From positions 23,009 to 45,910 of the forward strand of contig NW_014577969.1 in NCBI RefSeq assembly GCF_000485595.1: a stretch of 22,902 nt of DNA, given 5' to 3'. The stretch comes from Priapulus caudatus. Its lineage: Eukaryota > Priapulida > Priapulimorpha > Priapulimorphida > Priapulidae. The notes below the pieces were generated by a model, which saw nothing but the letters and a program-made list of their open reading frames with translations, was not told the DNA's origin and did no database searches. The position numbers and the translations under genes are program-made. Shown piece by piece: positions 1-8,798 of the stretch. Position 1 is the first letter of the stretch, and every line of letters starts with the position of its first letter.

Positions 1-795
1 TAATCGCATTAGGGTTGCACTAGCCTGGTCTAATCGGCGTTAGGTCGCAACTAGCCTGGTCTAGATTGCACGTTAAGGAGTCGCGTTAGTCCTAGGTCTA
101 GATTTTAACGTTAGGGTGCCTAGCTCTGGCTGCTAATCTGCGTTAGGGTTCGCACTAGCCGCAGTCTAATCCACGTTAGAATCATGCTAGGCCTGGTCTA
201 ATCTGCGTTAGGGTCATGCTAGCCTGGTATAATCCACGTTAGAGTCGCGTTAGCCTGGTATAATCCACGTTAGAGTCGATGCTAGGCCTGGTCTAATCCG
301 CGTTAGAGTCGCACTAAGCTTGGTCTCATCTGCGTTAGGGACGTGCTAGAGCCTGGTCTAACCTGCATTAGAGTCGTGCTAGCCCTGGTCTAATCCACGT
401 CAGATTGCACTAGCTCTGGTCTAAATCCACGTTTAGAGCGCGTTAGCCTGGTCTAAATTGTGTGAGGGTTGCACTATAGCCTGGTCTAATCGCATTATGG
501 TCGCATTGAGCCTGGTCGCTAATACGCGTTAGGGTCACAACTAGCGCGTGTCTAATCCACGTTAGAGTCGCGCTAGCCTGGTCTAATCCACGTTAGAGTT
601 GCACTAGCCTGGTCTAATCCACGTTAGAGTCGCACTAGCTTGGTCTAATCCCACGTTAGGGGACGTGCTAGCCTGGTCTAATCCACGTTAGGGTCGCGCT
701 AGCCTGGTCTAATCCGCGTTAGGGTCGCGCTAGCCTGGTCTAATCCGCGTTAGAGTCGCGCTAGCCCAGTCTAATCCACGTTAGGGTCGCGCTAT
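1..795. repeat. 31-bp tandem array, left arm (inverted relative to 1611-2292)
   Basis: There are about 25 copies of a 31-bp unit whose core on the plus strand is CTAGCCTGGTCTAATC(C/G)(A/G)CG followed by TTAGRGTCG. Units from about 560 to 795 are regular. Units from 1 to about 560 carry many one-base insertions (for example 'gctaggcctgg', 'ctaaatccacg'), so the spacing drifts. The unit is the reverse complement of the one in the 1611-2292 array. The array continues past the window edge. Confidence 0.93.
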
Positions 796-1610
796 AGATC
801 GGTATGTAATAGTTGCGTCTGTTCTCGATGCATGCCATAGAGCGATCGCCTTATTGGTTATCGAGATGGGATGCGACACGAATCGGGTTTTGGTGGTAAT
901 TGGTTACAAAGGCTTCCCCCCCCCTCCCCCCCCCCCCGCCTCACGAACCCGCTATCTGCGTCACTGCGTAGTAGCACGTAGTTGTCATGCAAGCTGCCAG
1001 CTTAACGATAGAGATCACCGGCCGTATAGTAGTGAGTATAGTAGGCCTTATAGTAGCGTTTACAACATTCGACGTCTATTCGCATGGAAATTGCGTTTAA
1101 AGTAAATCGGATCAAAGTGATTGCGTTACTGGTTGAAATTGTTTGATACTGACTCACTGCAATCATAATGTTTGATTCAATAAGAGAATTATCGTCTATA
1201 AACAGCATCCCATGCACAATAGATCGCACGAGATGAATGTCGCAGGCCATTCTAATATCTTTTATATCAAAAATATATCAAGTATGGACCGCTCCTAATA
1301 GAGCATCATCCCCTATACGTCAAGCGTGGTAAGCTTTCAGGATTATAATTTTAATACAATTAGAAATACTATTTTAGTGCTCTATTGCGTGAACATTTTT
1401 ATAATTGTATATATCATTTACCTTTTTTTATTATAGAAGTTCTTCAAATGCCACTATGAGGCAGTGCAATGCCCATATATGCCGCAATGCGGCGGTATTA
1501 CACAAGATTTTACCCACTAGTCTATACGTTATATATTAAAGGGTGATACCGTATCTCAACCCGAGGCGATAATAGCCGATAATAGCGCATGCCAGCCGAA
1601 TGAAATTTCC
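796..1610. other. Unique core between inverted 31-bp arrays
   Basis: About 815 bases lie between the two inverted arrays. The longest open frames are about 80 codons and show no domain I recognise. The region holds a C-rich homopolymer tract (916-937) and otherwise AT-rich sequence. It does not contain the dynein exon expected after exon 7. It could be the loop of a foldback-type element or ordinary intron sequence. Confidence 0.6.
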
Positions 1611-2292
1611 GCATTAGACCAGGCTAGTGCGACCCTAACGTGGATTAGACCAGGCTAGTGCGTCCCTCACGCGGATTAGACCAGGCTAGCACGTCCCTAA
1701 CGTGGATTAGACCAGGCTAGTGCGACCCTAACGTGGATTAGACCAGGCTAGTGCGTCCCTCACGCGGATTAGACCAGGCTAGCACGTCCCTAACGTGGAT
1801 TAGACCAGGCTAGTGCGACCCTAACGTGGATTAGACCAGGCTAGTGCGTCCCTCACGCGGATTAGACCAGGCTAGCACGTCCCTAACGTGGATTAGACCA
1901 GGCTAGTGCGACCCTAACGTGGATTAGACCAGGCTAGCACGACTCTAACGCGGATTAGACCAGGCTAGCACGACCCTAACGTGGATTAGACCAGGCTAGT
2001 GCGACCCTAACGCGGATTAGACCAGGCTAGTGCGACCCTAACGTGGATTAGACCAGGCTAGCACGACCCTAACGCGGATTAGACCAGGCTAGTGCGACCC
2101 TAACGTGGATTACACCAGGCTAGCGCGTCCCTCACGCGAATTAGACCATGCTAGCACGTCCCTAACATGGATTAGACCAGGCTAGTGCGTCCCTAACAGG
2201 GATTAGACCAGTCTAGTGCAACCCTAACGCAGATTAGACCAGGCTAACGCGACTCTAACGTGGATTATACCAGGCTAACGCAACTCTAACGT
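1611..2292. repeat. 31-bp tandem array, right arm, regular
   Basis: There are 22 units of exactly or nearly 31 bp with core TTAGACCAGGCTAG followed by a variable GTGCG/GCACG segment and CCCTAACGTGG or CCCTCACGCGG. Variant units alternate in a three-unit pattern in the left half (see findings). The array ends at about 2292 with diverged units (TTATACCAGGCTAACG), about 10 bases from the exon 7 splice donor. Confidence 0.96.
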
Positions 2293-2303
2293 GACCCACT
2301 CAC

Positions 2304-2529
2304 CGAAATCTCCTGAGACTTGACCTTGGAGGCGCCGAGGGTCGCAATGAGGTCGACATCGTCGACGGGGCTTCCTTCGGACGCGCTCAGCTTTGCGAGG
2401 ATCTTGTCCTCGATCTCCTTCAGCTCGTGCTTCATCTGCGCGTTGGAGACGATCAGCTGGTTCTTGGCTTCCTCAAGGTCAGGCCTCTCCTCGGCGACGA
2501 CAAGGGCGAGCAGCTGATCCTCAAGGCCG
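2304..2529 (-). CDS. DNAH1: Dynein heavy chain, exon 7 of window: AAA5-AAA6 region
   Basis: This exon is 226 bp: one base completing the split Ser codon, then 75 codons. It has an aatgcag acceptor and a gtgagt donor. It begins GLEDQLLALVVAEERPDLEE, includes KNQLIVSNAQMKHELKEIED, KILAKLSASEGSPVDDVDL and ends ASKVKSQEIS. GLEDQLLxxVVAxERPDLEExKNxLI is a hallmark of dynein heavy chains. 'EAKNQLI-SNA' and 'SEG-PVDD--LI--L-ASK-K--EI' match the DNAH1 family better than DNAH3, DNAH7 or DNAH12, which is the main support for the gene symbol. The segment is helical and forms part of the strut between AAA5 and AAA6. Unlike exons 3 to 6 it has no second copy in the window. Its donor lies within about 10 bases of the 31-bp satellite array. 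Confidence 0.96.
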
Positions 2530-3431
2530 CTGCATTGTGGGCGAATCACATTGATTACGTGGAGTGCGTAGAGACGCAGGCGGATTAGAGCATGCATCCC
2601 ATTCACAGTGTGCACGCCATACACAAAAGCAAGCAGCAGCATTCACAAAAGCAAGTAGCAGCGTTCACAAAGCAAGAATCGATCAAACGTAATCAGCATT
2701 CACAAAGCAAGCATCGTTCACAAACGAAGCAGCGTTCACAAAGCGAGCGAACTTCGCATAATGCGCATCCTTCACAATGCACAGAGAAATGTGTTCATGG
2801 CCATTTATATAATAATCTAGTCATGTCAAACGATTACTCTACTAGACAGACAACTATAGTCAAATCGTTCGGTCATAATTCTATATTCATACTACAATGA
2901 GATTTAAAATTACATACACGATTTTTAGCGTGTGAGATTAAATCGATTCGCAGTAGATTTTGAACTGAATTTGCAATGAGGTTTTTATATTTATGACTTT
3001 TCTTTGTGTTCAATATTATTATAATTTTAATATTCAGTAACATCATAATAAAATGACTAATATTCTATTCAGTGTATTCAGAGTATTCAGAGAAAAATGT
3101 TGTCAATATTTTGCGCTTCAATGCATTTTTCAATTACGAGTATAAAGGTATAAAGCACGAATGAATGCACTACATATAACATTAGCGAATATCAGAATCA
3201 TCAGCATTTCTCATCTACATGTCACATTAGAGATTAAACATTTTTTTACAACCCACAAAGCATCACTGTCATTTCTTCTATCGTAACATATAAAAGTCAC
3301 ATCCATCTTCCGGTCACAACCACATTCCCCAAAAGAGAGAAGACGCCCACATTTACATACATACCGACGTAGATAGAACACTATACTATGTTTGCTACGC
3401 GTACGGGAAGCACACACGCACATATACTGAC
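2530..3431 (-). other. Intron between exons 6 and 7
   Basis: This 902-bp phase-2 intron runs from the gtcagt donor at 3431 to the tgcag acceptor at 2530. It holds a degenerate minisatellite at 2600-2765 and AT-rich sequence at 2880-3200. The left boundary of the duplicated block falls inside it, near 3020-3045. I see no gene inside it. Confidence 0.85.
2600..2765. repeat. Degenerate minisatellite, about 18-22 bp unit
   Basis: There are repeats of a GCATTCACAAAGCAAG-like motif with irregular spacing (for example near 2637, 2660, 2696, 2714 and 2733). It yields a plus-strand open frame rich in His, Ser, Lys and Gln that is almost certainly not a protein. Confidence 0.75.
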
Positions 3432-3592
3432 CTTGGTGCGAGGGTGAAATTTATGATGGTCACCTTGGTGCTGACCTCTGGCGTGTAGTGAGGATTCGGC
3501 AGCTTGGTGGTGATGTAGAACTTGAAGTCATCGTGATAAGGAATGACGGCATCACCCAGTTTGATTACCGTACTTCCGGCTTGTTTGAACGT
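3432..3592 (-). CDS. DNAH1: Dynein heavy chain, exon 6 of window: AAA5, PHYTPE motif
   Basis: This exon is 161 bp: 53 codons plus the first two bases (AG) of a split codon. It has a gcgatag acceptor and a gtcagt donor. The translation begins TFKQAGSTVIKLGDAVIPYH, includes FKFYITTKLPNPHYTPEV, and ends TKVTIINFTLAP. The motif FRxYITTKLxNPHYxPExxxKxTxxNFxxxP is universal in dynein heavy chains, near the AAA5 sensor region. The split codon is completed by the first base of exon 7 to give Ser, so the spliced reading is LAPS-GLEDQ. This is the expected family sequence and confirms both splice sites. The 341-bp intron to exon 5 is partly filled by a CA-rich microsatellite. The damaged copy is at about 12962-13162. 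Confidence 0.96.
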
Positions 3593-3637
3593 CTATCGCA
3601 AGACAAAGATTTCGCATGAGCAACCTTCAGCCGCCAG

Positions 3638-3796
3638 ACACGCAGGCACGCGCACGCACGCACACGCGCGCGCACACACCACACACACACACACACACGC
3701 ACATACACACACATACGTACGCGCACAAGCAAGCATGCACACGCACGCGCACGCACACACACCCACGCACGTACGCACACACACGCGCACGTACAC
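3638..3796. repeat. CA/CACG-rich microsatellite in intron 5-6
   Basis: This is a mixed (ACGC)n, (CA)n and (GCAC)n stretch, interrupted. It fills nearly half of the 341-bp intron. All open frames here (His-Thr-rich or Cys-Val-rich) are repeat artefacts. The second copy of this intron (13163-13557) has only a diverged, shortened version. Confidence 0.93.
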
Positions 3797-3933
3797 GATT
3801 ATAGTATATGAGGTACGACGGATGGTATAGGAAACGTGTGATATGTTGTAATACAACCCATGGCACACACGTTTTTTTCGCTAATGCGGACAAGTGTGTG
3901 ACGCGACGATTGCGGGCCGATCTTTGCACAAAC

Positions 3934-4083
3934 CTGTCGCAGAAGCACGGGTTCTAGAGCAGGGTCAAGGTCCTCGCCAACGTTTTCCAGCATGCAGGGC
4001 TTGCCAAATCTTATTGCATTCTCGAGACTTCGCAAGAAATCCTTGTCAGAAAGCTTGATCACGTCGATTCCAGCATCTTTCTC
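3934..4083 (-). CDS. DNAH1: Dynein heavy chain, exon 5 of window: AAA5, LENVGE motif
   Basis: This exon has 50 codons and is phase 0 at both ends, with a gctcgcag acceptor and a gtttgt donor. The translation starts EKDAGIDVIKLSDKDFL and includes LENAIRFGKPCMLENVGE and LDPALEPVLLRQ. The preceding exon ends KWIKCL, so the joined reading KWIKCLEKDAGID matches the dynein consensus KWIKNMEKxxGLxVxKLSD. The block FGxPxLLENVGExLDPxLEPVLL is diagnostic for dynein heavy chains in the C-terminal half of AAA5. 'KLSDKDFLRSLENAIRFG' closely resembles vertebrate DNAH1 as I recall it. The damaged copy at 13558-13739 is stretched from 150 to about 182 bases. Confidence 0.96.
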
Positions 4084-4114
4084 CTGCGAGCACACACAGC
4101 ATGTGTAAAGGACG

Positions 4115-5030
4115 CAATACGCGGCACATGATATCTCGCACGATGTAATACGCCCAAAACTTGGAAGCAAAATATTTTCCAAGTGACATAATGCGCAACA
4201 TTTCACGTGAGACATAATTCGTGTCATATTATACGCGACATAACGTGAAACATATTGCATGCAATATAATGTGCAGCATTTGGCAAGCGACCCAATGCGC
4301 AACATTTCACATGAGACATAATATTCAACAATTTATATGCGACAATGCACAACATCTCGCATGCAATATAGTGTACAACATTTCGCATGCAATATAGTGT
4401 ACAACATTTCACATGCAATATAATTTGAAACAGTTGGCAAGTAATATATAGTGCAACATTTTGTATGCAATATGTGCAACAATTCGCACACGACATAATC
4501 TACAACAATTCGCATGCAATATAACGCGCAACATTCTACATGTGATATAAAGTGCAATATTTCACATGAGGCATATAATAATCAACATTTTATATGCGGC
4601 ATAATGCACAACATATCACAAGCAATATAGTGTAACACGTTGATCAAACAACAATCAACAAAATTTTACATGCAATATTATTTGCAACATTTGGCAGGTG
4701 ACATAACGTGCAACATTTCCATAAAGTGGCGCAGCAAGTTCCATAGCGTGTGCGGATGCAAAATCCCTCGATCGATGTTTGATATTTTCTTGCACGTGTG
4801 GACGTTTGAATACCGTGTGCGGGGTGTGTGAACATTATGCACGCGATAGAGTGCGCAATACTACACACGAATATAATACGCAACATTTCCCACGTGCCAT
4901 AACGCGCAACATTTTCCAGCAGATATAAAGCACAGGACGAACGTAATGCGCAAAAATTTCCACGAAATGTCACGCGCAATATTTATTCTGCAACGTAATG
5001 CGCAACAAATCTCATGCGATATTAACGTCG
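4115..5030. repeat. 26-bp degenerate minisatellite in intron 4-5
   Basis: The core unit GCAATATAGTGTACAACATTT plus five bases repeats with period 26, clearest at 4365-4420. Diverged units extend on both sides, with recurrent GCAACATTT, CATGCAATATA and ACATAATGCG words. Cys- and His-rich minus-strand frames here are repeat translations. A noisy second copy lies at about 13800-14935. Confidence 0.9.
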
Positions 5031-5194
5031 ACGTGTGCTGCCCCTTTTAATTAGTTAACACGTTTATCGTTCGTCATCCATCCCCGCAGTCAATGTTCAC
5101 CCACTTCTCGCCGAAACGATTCGTAGCTAATAATCCGGTTGCTATTAGCTTAGAACCGCGCAAATGCAGTAGCTGCACATAAGTATAAAGATAA

Positions 5195-5665
5195 AGCCTA
5201 TATAGCTAATATATAAGCTAGCAGATAAAGCTTTACAGAGAAGGTAAGTAGAGCATTGCAGAGGCGACATGTCAAGCTTTGCAGGGGAGATAGATAAAAC
5301 ATTACATGGTACACAGATAAACCTTTACAGGAGGGACAGATAAACCTTTACAGCAGAGACAGATGAAACATTACAGAGAAGACAGGTAAAGCTTTGCAGC
5401 CGAGATAGATAAAGCGTAACAGGGTAGACAGATGAACCTTTACAGAAGGGACAAATCAAGCTTTACAGCGGAGGCAGATAAGAGCTTTACAGCGGAGGCA
5501 GATAAGAGCTTTACATGGTAGACAAATAGACCTTTACAGCAGAGACAGATACGAGCTTTACAGTGGAGACAGATCAAACTTTACAGAGGAGACAGATAAG
5601 AGCTTCACAGAAGGAACAAATCAAGCTTTACAGAAGAGACAATTAAGAGCTTCACAGCGGCAGGT
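5195..5665. repeat. 23-bp minisatellite in intron 4-5
   Basis: There are about 20 units of period 23 with core ACAGATAAACCTTTACAG followed by a purine-rich GAGAG-like segment. Variants read AAGCTTTACAG, AACATTACAG or GAGCTTCACAG. It begins close to the end of the 26-bp array and stops about 110 bases before exon 4's donor. A noisy second copy lies at 15155-15580. Confidence 0.93.
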
Positions 5666-5771
5666 ATAAGAGCAGCTATAAGAACCAGCCGACACACGGG
5701 TATATCGTTATAAGGGGCGGAGAACTTCGCGGACGAGTTACACCTAGCCTCGCTCGCTATCATCAACTCAC

Positions 5772-6017
5772 GAGACACTTGATCCACTTGTTGGCCTGCC
5801 CCTGCGGATCGATGAAGAGCGGCCAGCGCTGCGAGTACTGCATGACGACGGCGTTCTCGACGGAGAGGCTGTCTCGCGGCAGGCCGGCGATCTGCCACGC
5901 GCGCACGCGCACGGGGTCGCCGAGCGTGTCGATGAGCGTCGGCGCGCTAGTGTGCGGTACACGCATGTCGGCTAGCTTCACCACCCACTCGGACACCAAC
6001 TGCGCCCTGTACTCGCC
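5772..6017 (-). CDS. DNAH1: Dynein heavy chain, exon 4 of window: AAA5 module
   Basis: This exon has 82 codons and is phase 0 at both ends, with a ccaccacag acceptor and a gtgagt donor. It begins GEYRAQLVSEWVVKL, continuing the GPFT|GEYR junction, and contains PTLIDTLGDPVRVRAWQIAG, LPRDSLSVENAVV and RWPLFIDPQGQANKWIK. The segment LGxPVxIRxWxIAGLPxDxxSxENG, followed by RWPLxIDPQxQANKWIK, is one of the most conserved blocks of AAA5 in all dynein heavy chains. The frame is open throughout. The exon is very GC-rich compared with the AT-rich introns on either side. A start at an internal Met would be wrong because this is an internal exon. The damaged second copy is at 15725-15988. The product is part of an inner-arm ciliary motor. 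Confidence 0.96.
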
Positions 6018-6113
6018 CTGTGGTGGAGGTGCGGGTGGGGGAGAGCGGTTAATGAGCGAGCAACACGAGTTATGTTATTTTTTTCTGTCTAGCGCGCACT
6101 CTCTGCCCTTCTC

Positions 6114-6114
<1 letters not shown>

Positions 6115-6176
<62 letters not shown>

Positions 6177-6179
6177 CTC
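6115..6179. repeat. (CT)n microsatellite
   Basis: This is a near-perfect run of about 28 CT dinucleotides, interrupted only near its right end. In the second copy (16079-16110) it is much shorter and broken, as expected if a different allele or a low-accuracy read is represented. Confidence 0.98.
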
Positions 6180-8152
6180 ATTTCCTCTTCCAAATCTCTC
6201 TCTTTCTCGCTTTTGGACATATTGAATGGAACCAAGCCCCTTATCCAATCCCGGTTCACACACATGCCCACACGCACGGACGCACGCGCGCACACAAATA
6301 CATGTCAGTAAATGACAAAAAAATGGGACAAGGGGGGAGAACTGTGTCTGTCTGACATATGCCGGAAAATCATATACTTAGTGAGTAGACAGACTTCTGC
6401 CATAGAAAATACCAATGGGCTACAGATTGCTACGAGAAATAAGTGCATTGTGTATTAGGCCGCGTTCAAATAATTTTGATCAATAAAAGCGGATGTGTAT
6501 AGAAAAGCCGTAACCCCGAAGAGTTTGCGCGGATCACTAATGGCGACGAATTGCTCAATGGTGGAGTAAACATGCATTCACCACAGTGGTGCTCCACCAC
6601 AGCTCTCTCACTAAACTGTTAAAAAACGCGGGTTGACCTCCACGTCGCCGGTCGCCTATAGACTGTCAGGGTCAAATCCGAACAAGACGAAGCTGTAAAC
6701 GAATATTAACAATGTGGCGAGGAGACAGGATGAGAATTCCGAGCATAGCACGACGCGATATAATGGTGCTCACGAAGGCAACTGAGGGTAATAATTAACG
6801 TCAAGGTTACGAAAACTTCGCACGACCGCGAAGGCACGTTATCGTCTCATTTCCGCTAATGGATTGCCTTCACATTCAAGCCGACGTCTATAGAGAACGC
6901 CACAATGTGGCTTGTCACGTACGTTATTCTCTCGACAAGAATCGCTCAATAATAACTAATCGCTGGGAAAACTGACCTTCGCACAATACATATAGTGCAC
7001 GCATTCAATATCGATGGCGCATATAAACTTTGCTGCATGGATATATGCGGTGCGGCGACAATTTGCGACGGTCTGCTGCTTCATCAGCAACGCACACACG
7101 CGCTGCTAAACCGCACGCTTCCATCGCCTCATCCCATAAACACCCGCCTTTGATGATCACAGATGCAATTTTACCAATTTTCTCTATTCTATACCGTAGC
7201 ATTAAGGTAGTCTGCACACGCATGAAATGGGAGCATTACCATCAGCGATGACATGGATTAGCCCTCCCTGCGGCGGTCTAGCTGCAGCTCAGTACGTGTA
7301 AAAATGACGGGTAATCGTCATTTATCACGAACGTATTCAATTGTTTCTGCGCGCACAATTAACAACCAAAGCCAGTCAGTCGCACGAAATTTAACCGTCC
7401 ATATTCAGCGGTAAACCCTTCAGCGTGCAGGCGGGGAGTGAATCAATGCATCGGCTTCCCTTTGTCCCTGGTGAAACGAGCCGTGATTGACTTATTAGTT
7501 ACGCGTTTTGACGTAATCCGATTACGAAAGTTTTACGTACTATGAGTTAGTGACGCATTGAATAACAGAGCGGCGTCTCTTGTTCACACATCAAGTTGAG
7601 AAGGGAGAGCGGTAACCTTAATTAACGCTTGACGCAGTACGTGTGCATCTAACGCCACCAGGGGTTGATGAGCTACAGGAGGATATACGCTGGCTATCAC
7701 TGTCAGCAGCTGACAAGAACGCGCGAGTGAGGGCTATACACGATCTGTCACGCCTGTCACCATCGTAAAGTTTTTGTAAACATTTTAATTATTTAAAAAA
7801 ATTATATTTTAATAATAACTATATCGCACACACTTTTCAACATAGACGGACAATAAATACGTTGTTTTTCGTATAGTTTTTGCGTTCCTTATTTCGACGC
7901 ATTCTAAGAACGGGTTGATTCACGTATAGTTACATAAGACCATCAGATTACTTCACTAGGTAACGCGCAATGCACAAATTTCTCGCAGCAAATTTTAAAT
8001 AACTAATGGAAAAATAAAACATACAACTTGGTAAGTAAATAAAATTAGGTAATAAATATAGCAACCGTAAGCGTCATTATCTTGGACAGTCGGCAGCTCC
8101 AATTTCGCCCAGAAAAAGGGGTGCTATAAATGCTACAGATCTCAAATGCACT

Positions 8153-8230
<78 letters not shown>
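8153..8230. repeat. (CACG)n-(CA)n compound microsatellite
   Basis: About a dozen GCAC/CACG tetranucleotides run directly into about fifteen CA dinucleotides. Both strands give open frames of His-Thr-Ala-Arg or Cys-Val that are artefacts. In the second copy the matching place (18520-18580) keeps only scrambled CACG and CA words. Confidence 0.97.
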
Positions 8231-8340
8231 CCCTAGGCGTTTCTAATAGGTTGACAACATTTCGATATTCACATACTTTGACACAACGAATTGATAAACG
8301 ATTATGCGAATATATTATATCTGACCTCAATATATGTATG

Positions 8341-8395
8341 CAGTAATAAAGAAATGCATAAATAAATTAATAAAGAAATGCATAAATAAATAAGT
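8341..8395. repeat. Short tandem duplication, A/T-rich
   Basis: A unit of about 27 bases built on AATAAAGAAATGCATAAATA occurs twice in tandem. The second copy of the block (18717-18760) has only one recognisable unit. Confidence 0.85.
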
Positions 8396-8437
8396 AAATA
8401 ACTAAGAATCCCTCGATATGATTACTGCTGTACGCAC

Positions 8438-8569
8438 CGTGAACGGACCCAGGTAGGCTATGGAGCCGGCAGATACGAGAATGTCGCCCACTATATTGGT
8501 GATAAGGAAGTCGAGCTCTTTGACAGTGTCCGCCCACCTGTCTTTCTCATCGGCCAGTCCTCCGATCAG
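8438..8569 (-). CDS. DNAH1: Dynein heavy chain, exon 3 of window: stalk base to AAA5 start
   Basis: This exon has 44 codons and is phase 0 at both ends, with a ctcgtag acceptor and a gtgcgt donor. The translation opens LIGGLADEKDRWADTVKEL, includes GDILVSAGSIAYLG and ends GPFT. It follows exon 2 without a gap (RADK then LIGGL), matching the dynein pattern R-x-x-K-L-I-x-G-L-x-x-E-K-x-R-W. The GDILVSAG/AYLGPF motif lies at the junction from stalk helix CC2 into AAA5. This is the clean copy; a frame-broken copy lies at 18800-18934. Taken literally, the intron up to exon 2 would be about 12.5 kb and would include the N gap and the whole noisy second copy. The real intron is probably far shorter. 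Confidence 0.94.
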
Positions 8570-8705
8570 CTACGAGCAAGCCGCAACCCGACGCAGCACA
8601 CAAACACAAACACAAGAGTCACACGATAGTTGAAATGGGCGCGAAATTCGACGGGTTTATTAATTTGTAATAGCAACAATGTGTTATTTAGTTTAGTATG
8701 TTAGT

Positions 8706-8798
8706 ATTATTAACATCAGGAGTAAATAACCGAGAGTAGAATAATAGAGAGAGGATAATAAATGAGTAAGAAGCTCTATTATTCACTCCTGTTAATAT
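8706..8798. repeat. Imperfect inverted repeat (hairpin), about 93 bp
   Basis: The left arm at 8706-8729 (ATTAACATCAGGAGTAAATAA) pairs imperfectly with the right arm at 8779-8798 (TTATTCACTCCTGTTAATAT). A nested AATAATAGAGA/CTCTATTATT pair lies inside. The hairpin is intronic. It could be a small MITE remnant or simply a hairpin. It is also present, more diverged, at about 19070-19175. Confidence 0.7.

Larger units (their letters stand above)
6018..8437 (-). other. Intron between exons 3 and 4
   Basis: This 2420-bp phase-0 intron runs from the gtgcgt donor at 8437 to the cacag acceptor at 6018. It contains a CT microsatellite near its 3' end (6115-6179), a CACG/CA microsatellite (8153-8230) and a short tandem repeat (8341-8395). 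The rest is mixed single-copy sequence, with no open frame longer than about 75 codons. The pyrimidine stretch needed at the acceptor lies in CCCCACCCGCACCTCCACCA on the minus strand. Confidence 0.85.

Noticed and set aside
854-1250. Open frames of about 82 codons on both strands in the core between the arrays
   Set aside because: They overlap each other on opposite strands, include a Pro run from a C homopolymer, match no family I know, and lie in an intron.
1-2292. CRISPR array
   Set aside because: The 31-bp unit repeats with no unique spacers between units, in a spliced eukaryotic gene.
1-2292. Telomeric repeat or subtelomere, because of TTAGGG/TTAGG words
   Set aside because: The words occur once per 31-bp unit and never in tandem, so this is an interstitial minisatellite.
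2320-2517. Plus-strand open frame opposite exon 7
   Set aside because: It is a Ser-rich shadow of the dynein exon; the minus strand has the conserved protein and splice sites.
3543-3929. His/Thr-rich and Cys/Val-rich open frames on both strands
   Set aside because: These are translations of a CA/CACG microsatellite.
4224-4979. Cys-rich minus-strand frames with repeated CxxYC-like motifs, resembling a secreted repeat protein
   Set aside because: They translate the 26-bp minisatellite in shifting frames, have no start context, and the same repeat lies in the intron of the dynein gene.
5779-6295. Open frames across exon 4 and the CT tract on either strand
   Set aside because: The Ser-Leu and Arg-Glu runs are CT-repeat translations and the rest is antisense to the dynein exon.
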